Positions 22,001 to 30,304 of a stretch of 33,991 nt of DNA are shown here, piece by piece. Numbering within the stretch: position 1 is the first letter of the stretch; the number at the start of each line of letters is the position of its first letter. The notes under the pieces are model-generated. The model was not told the DNA's origin. It searched no databases and saw nothing but the letters and a program-made list of their open reading frames with translations. This DNA comes from an uncultured Spirochaetales bacterium (GTDB lineage Bacteria > Spirochaetota > Spirochaetia > Sphaerochaetales > Sphaerochaetaceae), in contig CASEAG010000030.1 in NCBI GenBank assembly GCA_949285785.1, positions 1-33,991 of the forward strand, read 5' to 3'. A program made the position numbers and the translations under genes.

Positions 22001-23214
22001 AGGGAAGATTCGTGGTCATAGTCCTGGACGGCTTCGGCATGGGGGCCATGGATGATGCCCATGTCGTGAGACCGGGTGACGAGAAGGCCAGCACGCTCGG
22101 CTCGATTCTCCGGGACGAGCCCGACATGAGGCTTCCGGTGCTGGAGCGGCTGGGCCTTATGAACGCCTTCGGGCACGAGTGCGCCATGATGAAGGCGTCT
22201 TCCGACGCGAACTGGGGCCGTGGTGCGCTGATGCACTTCGGAGCCGACACGTTCATGGGACACCAGGAGATCATGGGCACCCTGCCCAGGAAGCCCGACG
22301 TGCATCCCTTCCAGGAGAAGGTCGACGCCGTCGACGAGCATCTGAGGGCAAACGGACACAGGACGCGGATCGTCGAGAGGGAGGGCCTGAGGTACGTGGT
22401 CGTGGACGACTACGTCACAGTCGCCGACAACCTCGAGGCGGATCTCGGCATGTGCTACAACGTCACCGCCCCGCTGGACTTCATCAGCTTCGACAAGGAG
22501 GTGGAGATCGCCCAGCTGGTGCGCCAGGTCGTCACGGTCGGCCGAGTCATAGTCTTCGGCGGACGAGGCAACACGATGGACGACCTGTACAGGGCCGAGC
22601 AGGTCAAGGAGGGCAGGTTCATAGGCATCGCATCGGCGGCGTCGAAGTCTTACGAGAAGGACTACCACTGCCTGCATCTGGGCTACGGCGTGGACAGGAA
22701 CGTACAGGCGCCCACGATCCTCACGAAGGCCGGCATCCCTGTGGTGCTGATCGGCAAGGTCGCGGACATAGTGGCCAACGACGGAGGAGTCTCCATTTCA
22801 TGCGTGCCGACGGCCGAGTGCCTGGAGCACACCATAGACAGTTTCGATGGAATGCAGGACGGATTCATCTGCACCAACGTCCAGGAGACAGACCTTGCGG
22901 GCCACTCCCAGTCCAGCCGGGAGTACCGTCATGTGCTCGAGATCGCCGACGAGGGGATCGGCAGACTGCTGGAGCACTTCACGCCGGATGACATCCTCGT
23001 CGTCATGGCAGACCATGGCAACGATCCGGACATCGGGCACAGCCGCCACACCAGGGAGTACGTACCGCTGCTGGTGTATCGCGAAGGCGTGCATGGAAAG
23101 AGGCTTGGAGTGCTTAGGACGCTGTCGGACGTAGGGGCTTCGGTGTGCGACTACTTCGACGCACCTCATCCGCAGAACGGAACCTCCTTCCTGCCCCAGC
23201 TTGGTCTCAGGTGA
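21997..23214 (+). CDS. yhfW: YhfW, phosphopentomutase-like metalloenzyme
   Basis: The 405-residue alkaline-phosphatase-superfamily protein is equivalent to E. coli YhfW. Metal-binding motifs are present: VIVLDGFGMGAMDD (Asp11) near the N-terminus, and ADHGNDPDIGHSRHTREYVPLLVY near the C-terminus. The cap-domain phrase ICTNVQETDLAGH is also shared with DeoB-type enzymes. At the site where phosphopentomutase carries its phospho-threonine (D-T-x-T-G-H), this protein reads D-T-F-M-G-H (Met87), and so, as I recall, does E. coli YhfW. It may therefore be a phosphohydrolase or a different mutase. It is the last gene of the operon, with GGAGGAGGG before the ATG. Confidence 0.87.
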   Translation: MKGRFVVIVLDGFGMGAMDDAHVVRPGDEKASTLGSILRDEPDMRLPVLERLGLMNAFGHECAMMKASSDANWGRGALMHFGADTFMGHQEIMGTLPRKPDVHPFQEKVDAVDEHLRANGHRTRIVEREGLRYVVVDDYVTVADNLEADLGMCYNVTAPLDFISFDKEVEIAQLVRQVVTVGRVIVFGGRGNTMDDLYRAEQVKEGRFIGIASAASKSYEKDYHCLHLGYGVDRNVQAPTILTKAGIPVVLIGKVADIVANDGGVSISCVPTAECLEHTIDSFDGMQDGFICTNVQETDLAGHSQSSREYRHVLEIADEGIGRLLEHFTPDDILVVMADHGNDPDIGHSRHTREYVPLLVYREGVHGKRLGVLRTLSDVGASVCDYFDAPHPQNGTSFLPQLGLR

Positions 23215-23307
23215 GGAAGTCATGCTTCATCGCGCAGAGCTTCAATGCGCCTGCGGCGTAGTGGAGGATCCGGTGCGCTGACGGGTTGCGTCTGGCCTGT
23301 GCCTCCG

Positions 23308-23339
23308 ATCCGGTTCCAGCCCACATGCTGGAGCCGGAT
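23308..23339. terminator. Long hairpin between convergent yhfW and lonB-like genes
   Basis: ATCCGGTTCCAGC (23308-23320) pairs with GCTGGAGCCGGAT (23327-23339), 13 pairs with one G-T, around a 6-base loop. No T-run follows on either strand. Its position in the 161-bp convergent gap suggests a bidirectional terminator or 3'-end protector. Nothing else is seen in that gap. Confidence 0.5.
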
Positions 23340-23375
23340 GCCGTGTGATGCGCTCTTTCCGGCCGCAGCCCGTGT

Positions 23376-25253
23376 TCAGCTCGACTTGCCGTTCTCGTAC
23401 AGCTTCTTAAGCCGGTCCTCGATGCGCCTGTTGAAAGTCCCTGCGGGGAAGACGCCCTTCGCATTGCGTTTTCCGGAGGAAAGGCCTGTCATGATCTCCA
23501 TGCCCTCCTCGATGTCGGATATCGCATAGATGTGGAACATGCCGTCCCTGACTGCCTCCTCCACGTCATGGGAAAGCACCAGCGACTTCACGTTCTGACG
23601 TGGGATGATTACGCCTTGGCGTCCCGTCAGACCGCAGCGCAGGCAGGTGTGGTAGAAGCCTGCGATCTTCTCGTTGATGCCGCCTACCGGCTGGAGGAGC
23701 CCCATCTGGTTGACCGAGCCGGTGACCGCGATGTCCTGCCTGATCGGCAGCTCGCCGATTGCGGACAGCAGTGCATACAGCTCAGAGGACGATGCGCTGT
23801 CGCCGTCGATCTCGCTGTAGTTCTGCTCGAAGCAGATGCCTGCGTATATCGAGAGGGGGAAGTTCATCGCGTAGGCCTTCCTCAGGTAGCCTTCCAGAAT
23901 GAGGATGCCCTTGTCATGTATCTCTCCCGAGAGCCCGGCCTCGTGCTCTATGTTCACGATCCCCTCGCTTCCCGGGGCTACCGTCGCGGAGATCACGGCG
24001 GGAGTGCCGAACGACGACAGTCCGCGGTCCATGACCGCAAGACCGTTCACGACTCCGGTCTTCATTCCGTCCACCGCTACCAGGAGGTCGCCAGAGGCGA
24101 TCTCGTCGTTGATGCGCTCCTCGCCAAGTCCTATGTAGTAGGCCCTCTCGTCTATGACGCTCTGGATGTCATCCCGGGTGATGACACGCTCGTCGCTGGA
24201 TGAGGCCGCCTCGTTCAGGATGTCTCCCAGAAGCGAGAGCTGGCTGGTCAGATGGTCACGGCTCTCCGCGTACCATGAAGAGTAGCGCAGCAGGCACAGC
24301 AGCGCATCGTCCGTAAGGCTCTTGCCTGCCTTTTCAGCCTCCTCTTCGAGGTATGATACGCAGCCTGAGATGTTGTCCTCGTCCGCCTCCATCCTGTAGT
24401 CGAACTGGGGCGACGACTTGAACAGCCTGAGGAAGTCCCCGTCCTTGTCGCTCAGTTCGTCGTACAGGTCGTCGCTTGCCAGCATGATGACCTTCGTCTG
24501 CAGGGCTATCGCCTGGGGTCTGACCCGGGAGCTCTTGCCAAGGCAGTCGGGGACTATGCCGCCCTTGGTGGCCATGCTGGTCGAGTCCATGTGTCTCTTG
24601 AGCTCGTCCCACAGGCCCTCCTGCGAGAGGAACTCGTCGGCGAAGAGCACGAGGAAGCCTCCGGACGCCTTCATGTAGGAGCCCGGCACTATCTCGTCGG
24701 CGATGCTGTAGCCGAACAGGTTCGACGGTGTGGGGTGGGTCTCTATGATGAACGGCCGGGATGCATCGTCGCCATGGCAGATGACGATGGTGCACCGCCT
24801 CATCCTCTCGTCATATCCGGCGGCAAGAAGGGACCTGAGGTACGCCTTGACCACCTCCTCCTTCTCGTCGGAGATCAGCTGCTGGAGCATTTCGTAGAAC
24901 CCTGTCTCCTCCAGTGAGGAGAGGGTGCGCTCCAGCTGTCTGGCGCGTCCCGCCTCAAGAACGAGGGCCACAGGCTGTGTGGCATCCGCCGGATTGAAGA
25001 CGTACATCACGTCCCGGATGAAGCGCCTGTCTCCTATGACGGAGGCGACCTCGCTGCGAATCGCCGATAGCCTTCCCGTGCCGAAATCCCCACAGATGAA
25101 TATGTTGTAGCCTGGCTTGTTGGTCCTCAATGCGCTCCTGAGGGCCCTGAGCGCCCTGTCCTGTCCGACGATCCCCACATGGGGTCGTCCCCTGTGCAGG
25201 ACCTGGGGACTGTATGAGAATGCGATTTCATCGTATGTGAGCTCGTTGTGCAT
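23376..25253 (-). CDS. LonB-type ATP-dependent protease (AAA_32 + Lon catalytic domain)
   Basis: The 625-residue protein combines an AAA_32-type ATPase with a C-terminal Lon protease domain and lacks the Lon N-terminal substrate domain. The Walker A-like loop is GDFGTGRLS (residues 55-63, Arg instead of Lys, as I recall for this subgroup). The Walker B-like segment is KASGGFLVLFADEFL, followed by a lid region with a long insertion. The catalytic Ser lies in GDSASSSELYALLSA and the Lys in PVGGINEKIAGFY. It would degrade damaged or regulatory proteins in the cytoplasm. The start is uncertain: ATG 25253 fits the family N-terminus but lacks an RBS; GTG 25307 is also open. Confidence 0.88.
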   Translation of the reverse strand: MHNELTYDEIAFSYSPQVLHRGRPHVGIVGQDRALRALRSALRTNKPGYNIFICGDFGTGRLSAIRSEVASVIGDRRFIRDVMYVFNPADATQPVALVLEAGRARQLERTLSSLEETGFYEMLQQLISDEKEEVVKAYLRSLLAAGYDERMRRCTIVICHGDDASRPFIIETHPTPSNLFGYSIADEIVPGSYMKASGGFLVLFADEFLSQEGLWDELKRHMDSTSMATKGGIVPDCLGKSSRVRPQAIALQTKVIMLASDDLYDELSDKDGDFLRLFKSSPQFDYRMEADEDNISGCVSYLEEEAEKAGKSLTDDALLCLLRYSSWYAESRDHLTSQLSLLGDILNEAASSSDERVITRDDIQSVIDERAYYIGLGEERINDEIASGDLLVAVDGMKTGVVNGLAVMDRGLSSFGTPAVISATVAPGSEGIVNIEHEAGLSGEIHDKGILILEGYLRKAYAMNFPLSIYAGICFEQNYSEIDGDSASSSELYALLSAIGELPIRQDIAVTGSVNQMGLLQPVGGINEKIAGFYHTCLRCGLTGRQGVIIPRQNVKSLVLSHDVEEAVRDGMFHIYAISDIEEGMEIMTGLSSGKRNAKGVFPAGTFNRRIEDRLKKLYENGKSS

Positions 25254-25261
25254 ATCACACA

Positions 25262-25289
25262 AGTCTAATGCAGCCGGGGCGGATGGAAA
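25262..25289 (-). promoter_or_regulatory. Possible lonB-like promoter with leaderless start
   Basis: On the minus strand TTTCCA (25289-25284), a 16-bp spacer and TAGACT (25267-25262) sit 8 bases before the ATG at 25253. The -35 is weak. The rest of 25254-25499 has no gene I can support. Confidence 0.28.
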
Positions 25290-25499
25290 AGATGGTGAGT
25301 CAGACACCCAGAAGACAGGAAAAGAAGCCTCGGCAGGCCTCTTCGGGTGGGATGCCTATGCATCATGTGCACCTCGGGCTGTGCCGGCTTCCTTTTCTTG
25401 GAACATGCGTATGCGGGACCTTTGTCCCTGTCGATGGTTGAAATCTAGGCCATCGATGTGAAGAACATATGCCGCGTCATGTGAAATCTTCGTCAACAA

Positions 25500-25529
25500 T
25501 TGGATTAAGTGCGCCGGATTGTCTATACT
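25500..25529 (+). promoter_or_regulatory. Promoter of the ybgI-like gene giving a leaderless transcript
   Basis: TTGGAT (25500-25505), an 18-bp spacer and TATACT (25524-25529). The ATG at 25537 is 7 bases after the -10, at the expected transcription start. There is no proper Shine-Dalgarno (only CAGGGC directly before the ATG). Confidence 0.5.
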
Positions 25530-25536
25530 TCAGGGC

Positions 25537-26295
25537 ATGAACCTGAAAGAACTCGATGACATACTGCGCAGACAGCTTGCGATTGCGGACTATGACGACA
25601 TCTCGCTCAATGGCGTGCAGGTCGCCTGTAGTCCCGACAGACAGATGACCAGGGTCGCGGTCGCGGTCGATGCCTGCCAGGCAACCATAGACGCCGCCAT
25701 AGAGGAGAAGGCCGACATGCTCTTTGTCCACCACGGCCTCTTCTGGGGACGGCCGATCGCCGTCGACGGAATCCACTACAACCGTGTGAAGGCCCTTCTG
25801 GATGCCGATGTGGCCCTGTATGCCTGCCACCTTCCCCTGGATGCCCATCCGGTGCTGGGAAACAACGCGCAGATGGCGATGTGCCTGGGCATGAAGGAAT
25901 TCGACCCCTTCGGCATGTACCATGGCCGATGCATCGGCTACAAGGGACGTCTGCCTTTCCCGATGACCTGTCAGGAGATCGCGAAGCTGCTTGGCTTCAG
26001 CGAGCTGTACGGCATGAACATCCTTCCCTTCGGCAAGGACGAGGTGGAGACGGTGGGGATCATCTCCGGCGGCGCGGCGGACGACGTGTTCCAGGCGATG
26101 GAGGCCGGACTTGACTGCTTCGTCACGGGCGAGTGCCGACACGAGCTGTACCATGCGCTCAGGGAGAGCGGCATGGACATGGTCTGCGGCGGGCACTACC
26201 AGAGCGAGGTCTTCGGCGTGAAGGCCGTGGCCCGCTATCTGGAGAAGGAGCATGGCATCCAGACTGTCTTCATAGACAGGAAGACCGGGCTATGA
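25537..26295 (+). CDS. YbgI/Nif3-like (DUF34) metal-binding protein
   Basis: The 252-residue protein belongs to the Nif3/YbgI/DUF34 family of dinuclear-metal toroid-forming proteins, possibly linked to GTP cyclohydrolase-like chemistry or metal homeostasis. Signature pieces are NGVQVACSPDRQMTRVAVAVDAC, DMLFVHHGLFWG (metal-binding His pair), YACHLPLDAHPVLGNNAQMA, ISGGAADD, CFVTGEC, and the C-terminal GHYQSEVFGVKAVARYLE. The ATG at 25537 is chosen over an upstream in-frame codon at 25519 because the latter would lie in the promoter. The last codons overlap lspA (ATGA). Confidence 0.88.
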   Translation: MNLKELDDILRRQLAIADYDDISLNGVQVACSPDRQMTRVAVAVDACQATIDAAIEEKADMLFVHHGLFWGRPIAVDGIHYNRVKALLDADVALYACHLPLDAHPVLGNNAQMAMCLGMKEFDPFGMYHGRCIGYKGRLPFPMTCQEIAKLLGFSELYGMNILPFGKDEVETVGIISGGAADDVFQAMEAGLDCFVTGECRHELYHALRESGMDMVCGGHYQSEVFGVKAVARYLEKEHGIQTVFIDRKTGL

Positions 26296-26816
26296 CGAAG
26301 AGGCTCAGACCGTTCATCCTGTCCGCACTGGTCGTGCTGGCGGACCAGCTGACCAAGGCATGGATCGTCGCCACGATACCTGAAGACGGTGTGGGGTACA
26401 GCTTCCTGGGAGGCTTTCTCCGGATAATCCATGTGCGCAACGATGCCGTGGCGTTCTCTCTTGGCAGCTCGCTGGACGTTTCGCTGAAGATCGTGCTCTT
26501 CATCGCTCTTCCCATCGCGCTTGTCTCATTCCTCTCCTTCCTGATAGTCTCCCGCCGCCATGAAGGCGAGCTGACGGAGCTGGACCTGTGGTGCCTTGCG
26601 GGCATCGTGGGTGGAGGTGTCGGAAATCTTGTCGACCGCCTCTTCCGGTCGCTCAGGGTGGTGGACTGGATCAGCGTGAGGATGTACGGCCTGCTGGGCA
26701 TGGAGTACTTCCCGACCTGGAACATCGCCGATGCGGCGGTGGTCTGCAGCGTGGTTCTGCTTGCAATCAGCATGCTCCTGGTGCATCGCAACGGGCAGGG
26801 AATTGGACGAAAATGA
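26292..26816 (+). CDS. lspA: Lipoprotein signal peptidase II
   Basis: The inner-membrane aspartic protease cleaves signal peptides of prolipoproteins after lipid attachment. It has 174 residues and four hydrophobic segments. The catalytic aspartates are Asp115 in VGNLVDRLF and Asp147 in WNIADAAV. VLADQLTKAW near the N-terminus and HVRNDAVAFSLG are further family signatures. The ATG overlaps the stop of the YbgI-like gene. It would process the two lipoproteins encoded at 11-13 kb. Confidence 0.95.
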   Translation: MTKRLRPFILSALVVLADQLTKAWIVATIPEDGVGYSFLGGFLRIIHVRNDAVAFSLGSSLDVSLKIVLFIALPIALVSFLSFLIVSRRHEGELTELDLWCLAGIVGGGVGNLVDRLFRSLRVVDWISVRMYGLLGMEYFPTWNIADAAVVCSVVLLAISMLLVHRNGQGIGRK

Positions 26817-26844
26817 GGTTCCTGACACGGACTTGACCTCGCCC

Positions 26845-26873
26845 TTGAGAAGCCTTTCAGGCTGAGCTATAGT
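26845..26873 (+). promoter_or_regulatory. Promoter of the small membrane protein gene
   Basis: TTGAGA (26845-26850), a 17-bp spacer and TATAGT (26868-26873), with transcription expected near 26880. GGAGGA follows at 26885-26890. Confidence 0.55.
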
Positions 26874-26894
26874 AGTCCCTTGTTGGAGGAAGAT

Positions 26895-27191
26895 TTGAAC
26901 AAGAAGGCCAATTCCGTGATCTTCATGATTGTCGCAACAGTGGTAAACATCATCCTGATGGGCGTCCTGTTCATCGTCGGGCTGGTCATACTGAACCTGA
27001 TCGCCTCGGCCTTTCCGGACACCGCGCTGATACCCGCCCTGATACTCATCGTCTTCATCGGCGCCATCGCGCTGTCGTTCATGCTATATTCCAGACTGGT
27101 CAAGTGGGCGATGAAGAAGTTCGACCTCGAGGACCGCATGGACCCGATATTCTCCTCGAAGCGCAACAGCTCAAGGAGCAGGCTGGATTAG
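26895..27191 (+). CDS. Small two-helix membrane protein next to lspA
   Basis: The 98-residue protein has two hydrophobic segments (VIFMIVATVVNIILMGVLFI and ALIPALILIVFIGAIALSFM in part), then a basic amphipathic stretch (YSRLVKWAMKKFDLEDRMDP) and a Ser/Arg-rich tail. Small proteins of this design beside lspA are, as I recall, found in spirochaetes and are sometimes labelled leader-peptide processing enzymes, without experimental support. The TTG at 26895 is taken as start because GGAGGA ends 4 bases before it; upstream in-frame TTGs overlap the RBS. It is followed directly by the beta-propeller gene. Confidence 0.65.
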   Translation: MNKKANSVIFMIVATVVNIILMGVLFIVGLVILNLIASAFPDTALIPALILIVFIGAIALSFMLYSRLVKWAMKKFDLEDRMDPIFSSKRNSSRSRLD

Positions 27192-27192
27192 G

Positions 27193-28179
27193 ATGAGGCT
27201 CCCGGACAAGGCATCGCTTACCCAGGCCGTCTGGTCCTCCTACAGCGAGGATCCCGTATGGCAGAGCGGCATCTGGGAAAGCCGGCTCAGCGCACCATGC
27301 GTCCTGATGCCGGACGATTCCAGCGACGGGCTGTGGCACCTGTTCGCCCATACCTGGGTCGGCATAGAGCACTATGTATCCTCGTCGGGATTCGACTGGA
27401 GGAAGGCCGGCATCGTGGCCTTGCGTGGGCATTACCCGTCGGTCTTCCGCGAGAAGAACACCTGGTACCTCGTCTACGAGAACCATGACAGGGACTACCA
27501 GGGCAGGCGCAGGCTCGACCTGGGCAAGACCGTCTCGCGGATCTACATGATCTCATCCGGAGACCTGAGGACATGGTCGAGACCGCAGATGATACTCTCG
27601 GCCACGGACGTCCCGTACGCATCCGACTGGTCCGTACCCCGTCTGGCCCATCCCCAGATCGTGCAGTGGTGCGGCCGCTACAGACTGTACTTCACGGCAT
27701 CCGAGGTCAGGATGTATGACACGGGACAGAAGGCCAGTGCCTGTCTGTCATATGCCGAGAGCGCCTTCTTCAACAGCGACTACGTCGTCCGTCCGACGCC
27801 CGTGATGAAAATCGAGCCGGATTCGCGATATATGAATCTTGCCATAGGGGCCTTCAGCTTCGTCGTATGCAGCGACGCGCTGATGGCGTTCCAGACGGCG
27901 TTCTTCTTCGACGAGGAGAACAGACGCAGCCGGTCCGCAATCTTCCTCCTGTCCTCGCAGGACGGGGAGTCGTTCGGACTCGAGAAGGAGCTCATGCGCT
28001 CCCCTGACAGCGGCTGGGCATCGCGCTGCTTCACATCCTGCTCCGTCTCGTTCCGTCAGGAGGAGGACACCTGGTACTGCTACTATTCGGCCAACGGCAG
28101 CGATGAGGGGCATCCGCATCTTCCGGTGCGCGAGAAGCTCGGCCTGCTGATAGGCAATGTGAAAAGGGAAGGTATCTGA
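27193..28179 (+). CDS. GH43-like five-bladed beta-propeller protein (putative glycosidase)
   Basis: The 328-residue protein lacks a signal peptide, so it is cytoplasmic. Repeated W-Y-L-x-Y/F patterns (GLWHLFAHTW, NTWYLVYENH, CGRYRLYFTAS, DTWYCYYSANG) alternate with S-x-D-G/L-x-x-W or SxDGxSF turns (SSGDLRTWSRP, SSQDGESFG). This is the blade pattern of GH43/GH32-type beta-propellers. I cannot assign the three catalytic acids, so it may be an inactive or divergent relative. It starts one base after the previous stop and ends just before ktrB, so all four genes may be cotranscribed. Confidence 0.6.
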   Translation: MRLPDKASLTQAVWSSYSEDPVWQSGIWESRLSAPCVLMPDDSSDGLWHLFAHTWVGIEHYVSSSGFDWRKAGIVALRGHYPSVFREKNTWYLVYENHDRDYQGRRRLDLGKTVSRIYMISSGDLRTWSRPQMILSATDVPYASDWSVPRLAHPQIVQWCGRYRLYFTASEVRMYDTGQKASACLSYAESAFFNSDYVVRPTPVMKIEPDSRYMNLAIGAFSFVVCSDALMAFQTAFFFDEENRRSRSAIFLLSSQDGESFGLEKELMRSPDSGWASRCFTSCSVSFRQEEDTWYCYYSANGSDEGHPHLPVREKLGLLIGNVKREGI

Positions 28180-28180
28180 A

Positions 28181-29467
28181 ATGAACCACGTTTCCAGATT
28201 CAGGAACATGATCATGGGTGCTCCGTTCAGGATTCTCGTCAGCTTCATGGGCGTCATCCTGACGGGGACCGTGCTCCTGAAGCTGCCTGTTTCGATACAG
28301 GACGGGGTGGACCTGTCCTGGTTCGACTCGCTGTTCGTCGCAACGAGCGCCGTTTGCGTGACGGGGCTTACACCTGTCATACTCGCAGACACGTTCACCC
28401 CGACGGGGTTCTTCTTCGTGGCGCTGCTGGTGCAGGTCGGAGGACTGTCGTTCGCGACCTTCGCCGCCGCGTTCCTGATCTTCCTCAGGCGCAAGGCGTC
28501 CGGCAATCTGATCGTCGAGTCATACGGCGTCGCGACGAAGAACTGGCGCAGCCTGATCAAGGTCACCATGCTCATAACGTTCCTGTTCGAGCTTGCAGGC
28601 ACGGCGCTGCTGTTCCTGTTCTACTCGCCTTATGTGGACGGAGCCCTGGCCACGCTGGGACATGCCGCGTTCACCGCGGTCTCTGCGTTCAACAACGCAG
28701 GCTTCGACACCTTCGGCACCTCGATGATCGGCTTCAACGACAATGCCGGCGTGCTTGTCACGGTGGGCATGCTCATCGTCTTCGGAGGCCTGGGCTTCCT
28801 GGTGTACGCGGATCTGATAGACAACAGGGCCAGGAAGTTCTCGATACAGACAAAGGCGGTCGTGATCACGACGCTCTTCCTGATAGTCGCGGGCACGCTG
28901 GGCTTCTTCCTGACAGGGCAGATGGACCTTCTGAACAGCTTCTTCCAGAGCGTGACGGCCCGTACGGCCGGCTTCGAGTCCGTGCCGCAGGTGGAGCAGA
29001 GCAGCTACACGCTCTTCCTGACCGTGATCCTCATGTTCATCGGTGCATCCCCCGGATCCACCGGTGGCGGTATCAAGACGACGACGTTCTTCGTCATCGT
29101 CCTGACATTCGTGTCGGTCATAAGAAGGGCCCATCCAGTCGCGTTCAAGAGAAGGGTCGCGGCGGAGTCCGTGAACAAGGCGTTCGCCGTGTTCATGATC
29201 TCCATCGTCATCGTGTGCATGTGCTCCCTGGTGCTGATGGGGCTGGAGGAGGACGTGAATCCGCTCTTCCTGCTGTACGAGGTTGTCAGCGCATACGCCA
29301 CGGTCGGTCTGAGCTGCAGTCTCACTCCGTCGCTGAAGGTGGCGAGCCGTGCGGTTCTGATCGTCCTGATGTTCGTCGGACGCGTGGGGCCGTTGACGAT
29401 CGCCGGGCTCGTGGACCGCAAGAGGGAGCGCGTCAGATACCTTGAAGAGAACATGAACATAGGCTGA
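28181..29467 (+). CDS. ktrB: Potassium uptake channel subunit, KtrB/TrkH family
   Basis: The 428-residue inner-membrane protein has the four membrane-pore-membrane repeats of TrkH/KtrB. The pore loops read VATSAVCVTGLTPV, SAFNNAGFDTFGTS, TARTAGFESV and SAYATVGLSC, each with the selectivity-filter glycine. GASPGSTGGGIKTTTFFV, the conserved loop before the last repeat, is intact. It should conduct K+ inward, probably coupled to Na+. The length is closer to KtrB (~450) than to TrkH (~480). The KtrA-like regulator follows 14 bases after it. Confidence 0.92.
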   Translation: MNHVSRFRNMIMGAPFRILVSFMGVILTGTVLLKLPVSIQDGVDLSWFDSLFVATSAVCVTGLTPVILADTFTPTGFFFVALLVQVGGLSFATFAAAFLIFLRRKASGNLIVESYGVATKNWRSLIKVTMLITFLFELAGTALLFLFYSPYVDGALATLGHAAFTAVSAFNNAGFDTFGTSMIGFNDNAGVLVTVGMLIVFGGLGFLVYADLIDNRARKFSIQTKAVVITTLFLIVAGTLGFFLTGQMDLLNSFFQSVTARTAGFESVPQVEQSSYTLFLTVILMFIGASPGSTGGGIKTTTFFVIVLTFVSVIRRAHPVAFKRRVAAESVNKAFAVFMISIVIVCMCSLVLMGLEEDVNPLFLLYEVVSAYATVGLSCSLTPSLKVASRAVLIVLMFVGRVGPLTIAGLVDRKRERVRYLEENMNIG

Positions 29468-29481
29468 GGAGGTTTATCAAG

Positions 29482-30135
29482 ATGGCCAAGGAAGTGAAAT
29501 ATGGAGTGATAGGGCTGGGGCGCTTCGGCCTTGCCGTGGCGCAGAGCCTGATAGAGAGCGGAGAGGACGTGATCGCCGTGGACGTGGACGAGTCCAGGCT
29601 CGGATTGATATCCGACCAGACGGAGAACGTGTACATCATCGGCCAGATCACCGAGGACAGTCTCATCGAGGCCGGCCTTGACAAGTGCGAGGTCGTGATC
29701 ATCGGAATCGGCAAGAACATCGAGGCGAGCCTGCTGGCGGCGCTGCACTGCATCCACCTGAAGGTGCCACGCGTCATAGCCAAGGCCAACAGCGCGGAGC
29801 ATGCCCAGATCCTGAAGATGATCGGAGCCGAGGTGATTTTCCCCGAGATGGATACGGCCCATCGTCTTGCCAGGACTCTGAAGAACAGGATGCTCATGGA
29901 CTTCTTCTCGGTGGGAAGCGGATTCTCGATCATCCAGGCGACACTGCCTGCGAAGCTCGTGGGCCAGACGGTCGTCGAATCGAACCTGAGACGCAAGTTC
30001 TCCATCAACATCATCGCCGTGAACAGGGCCGGCAAGGTCATAGCCGACATCACGCCGGATCTGGTGTTCGAGAAGGACGACGTGCTGATCCTGGTCGGAA
30101 GCGATTCCAGCCTTGCGAAGTTCATGAACATGTGA
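29482..30135 (+). CDS. ktrA: Potassium uptake regulatory subunit, KtrA/TrkA type
   Basis: The 217-residue cytoplasmic RCK protein forms the gating ring for KtrB. The N-terminal Rossmann domain has VIGLGRFGLAVAQSL and the ribose-binding acidic end VIAVDVDESR, for ATP/ADP or NAD(H). RVIAKANSAEHAQILKMIGA closes the RCK-N domain and a C-terminal RCK-C domain follows. One RCK copy, rather than the two of E. coli TrkA, supports the Ktr assignment. AGGAGG lies 9 bases before the ATG. Confidence 0.92.
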   Translation: MAKEVKYGVIGLGRFGLAVAQSLIESGEDVIAVDVDESRLGLISDQTENVYIIGQITEDSLIEAGLDKCEVVIIGIGKNIEASLLAALHCIHLKVPRVIAKANSAEHAQILKMIGAEVIFPEMDTAHRLARTLKNRMLMDFFSVGSGFSIIQATLPAKLVGQTVVESNLRRKFSINIIAVNRAGKVIADITPDLVFEKDDVLILVGSDSSLAKFMNM

Positions 30136-30160
30136 GCCTGGCATCCAGTGCAACCGGTGT

Positions 30161-30192
30161 GCCGGTGTCCCACGGGGGATGCCGGCATTTTT
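30161..30192 (+). terminator. Rho-independent terminator after ktrA
   Basis: An 11-pair stem, GCCGGTGTCCC (30161-30171) with GGGATGCCGGC (30176-30186), is followed by ATTTTT. Two G-T pairs are included. Confidence 0.8.
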
Positions 30193-30304
30193 GTTCTTGG
30201 ATGACCTCGATGGCTTCGGCAATCTCCAAGACACCAACACGAGATGCTGCAGGGCATATCCAGGCCGTCCTGGTCCGGCTGCTCCGGATTTCCACCTCTA
30301 GAGA

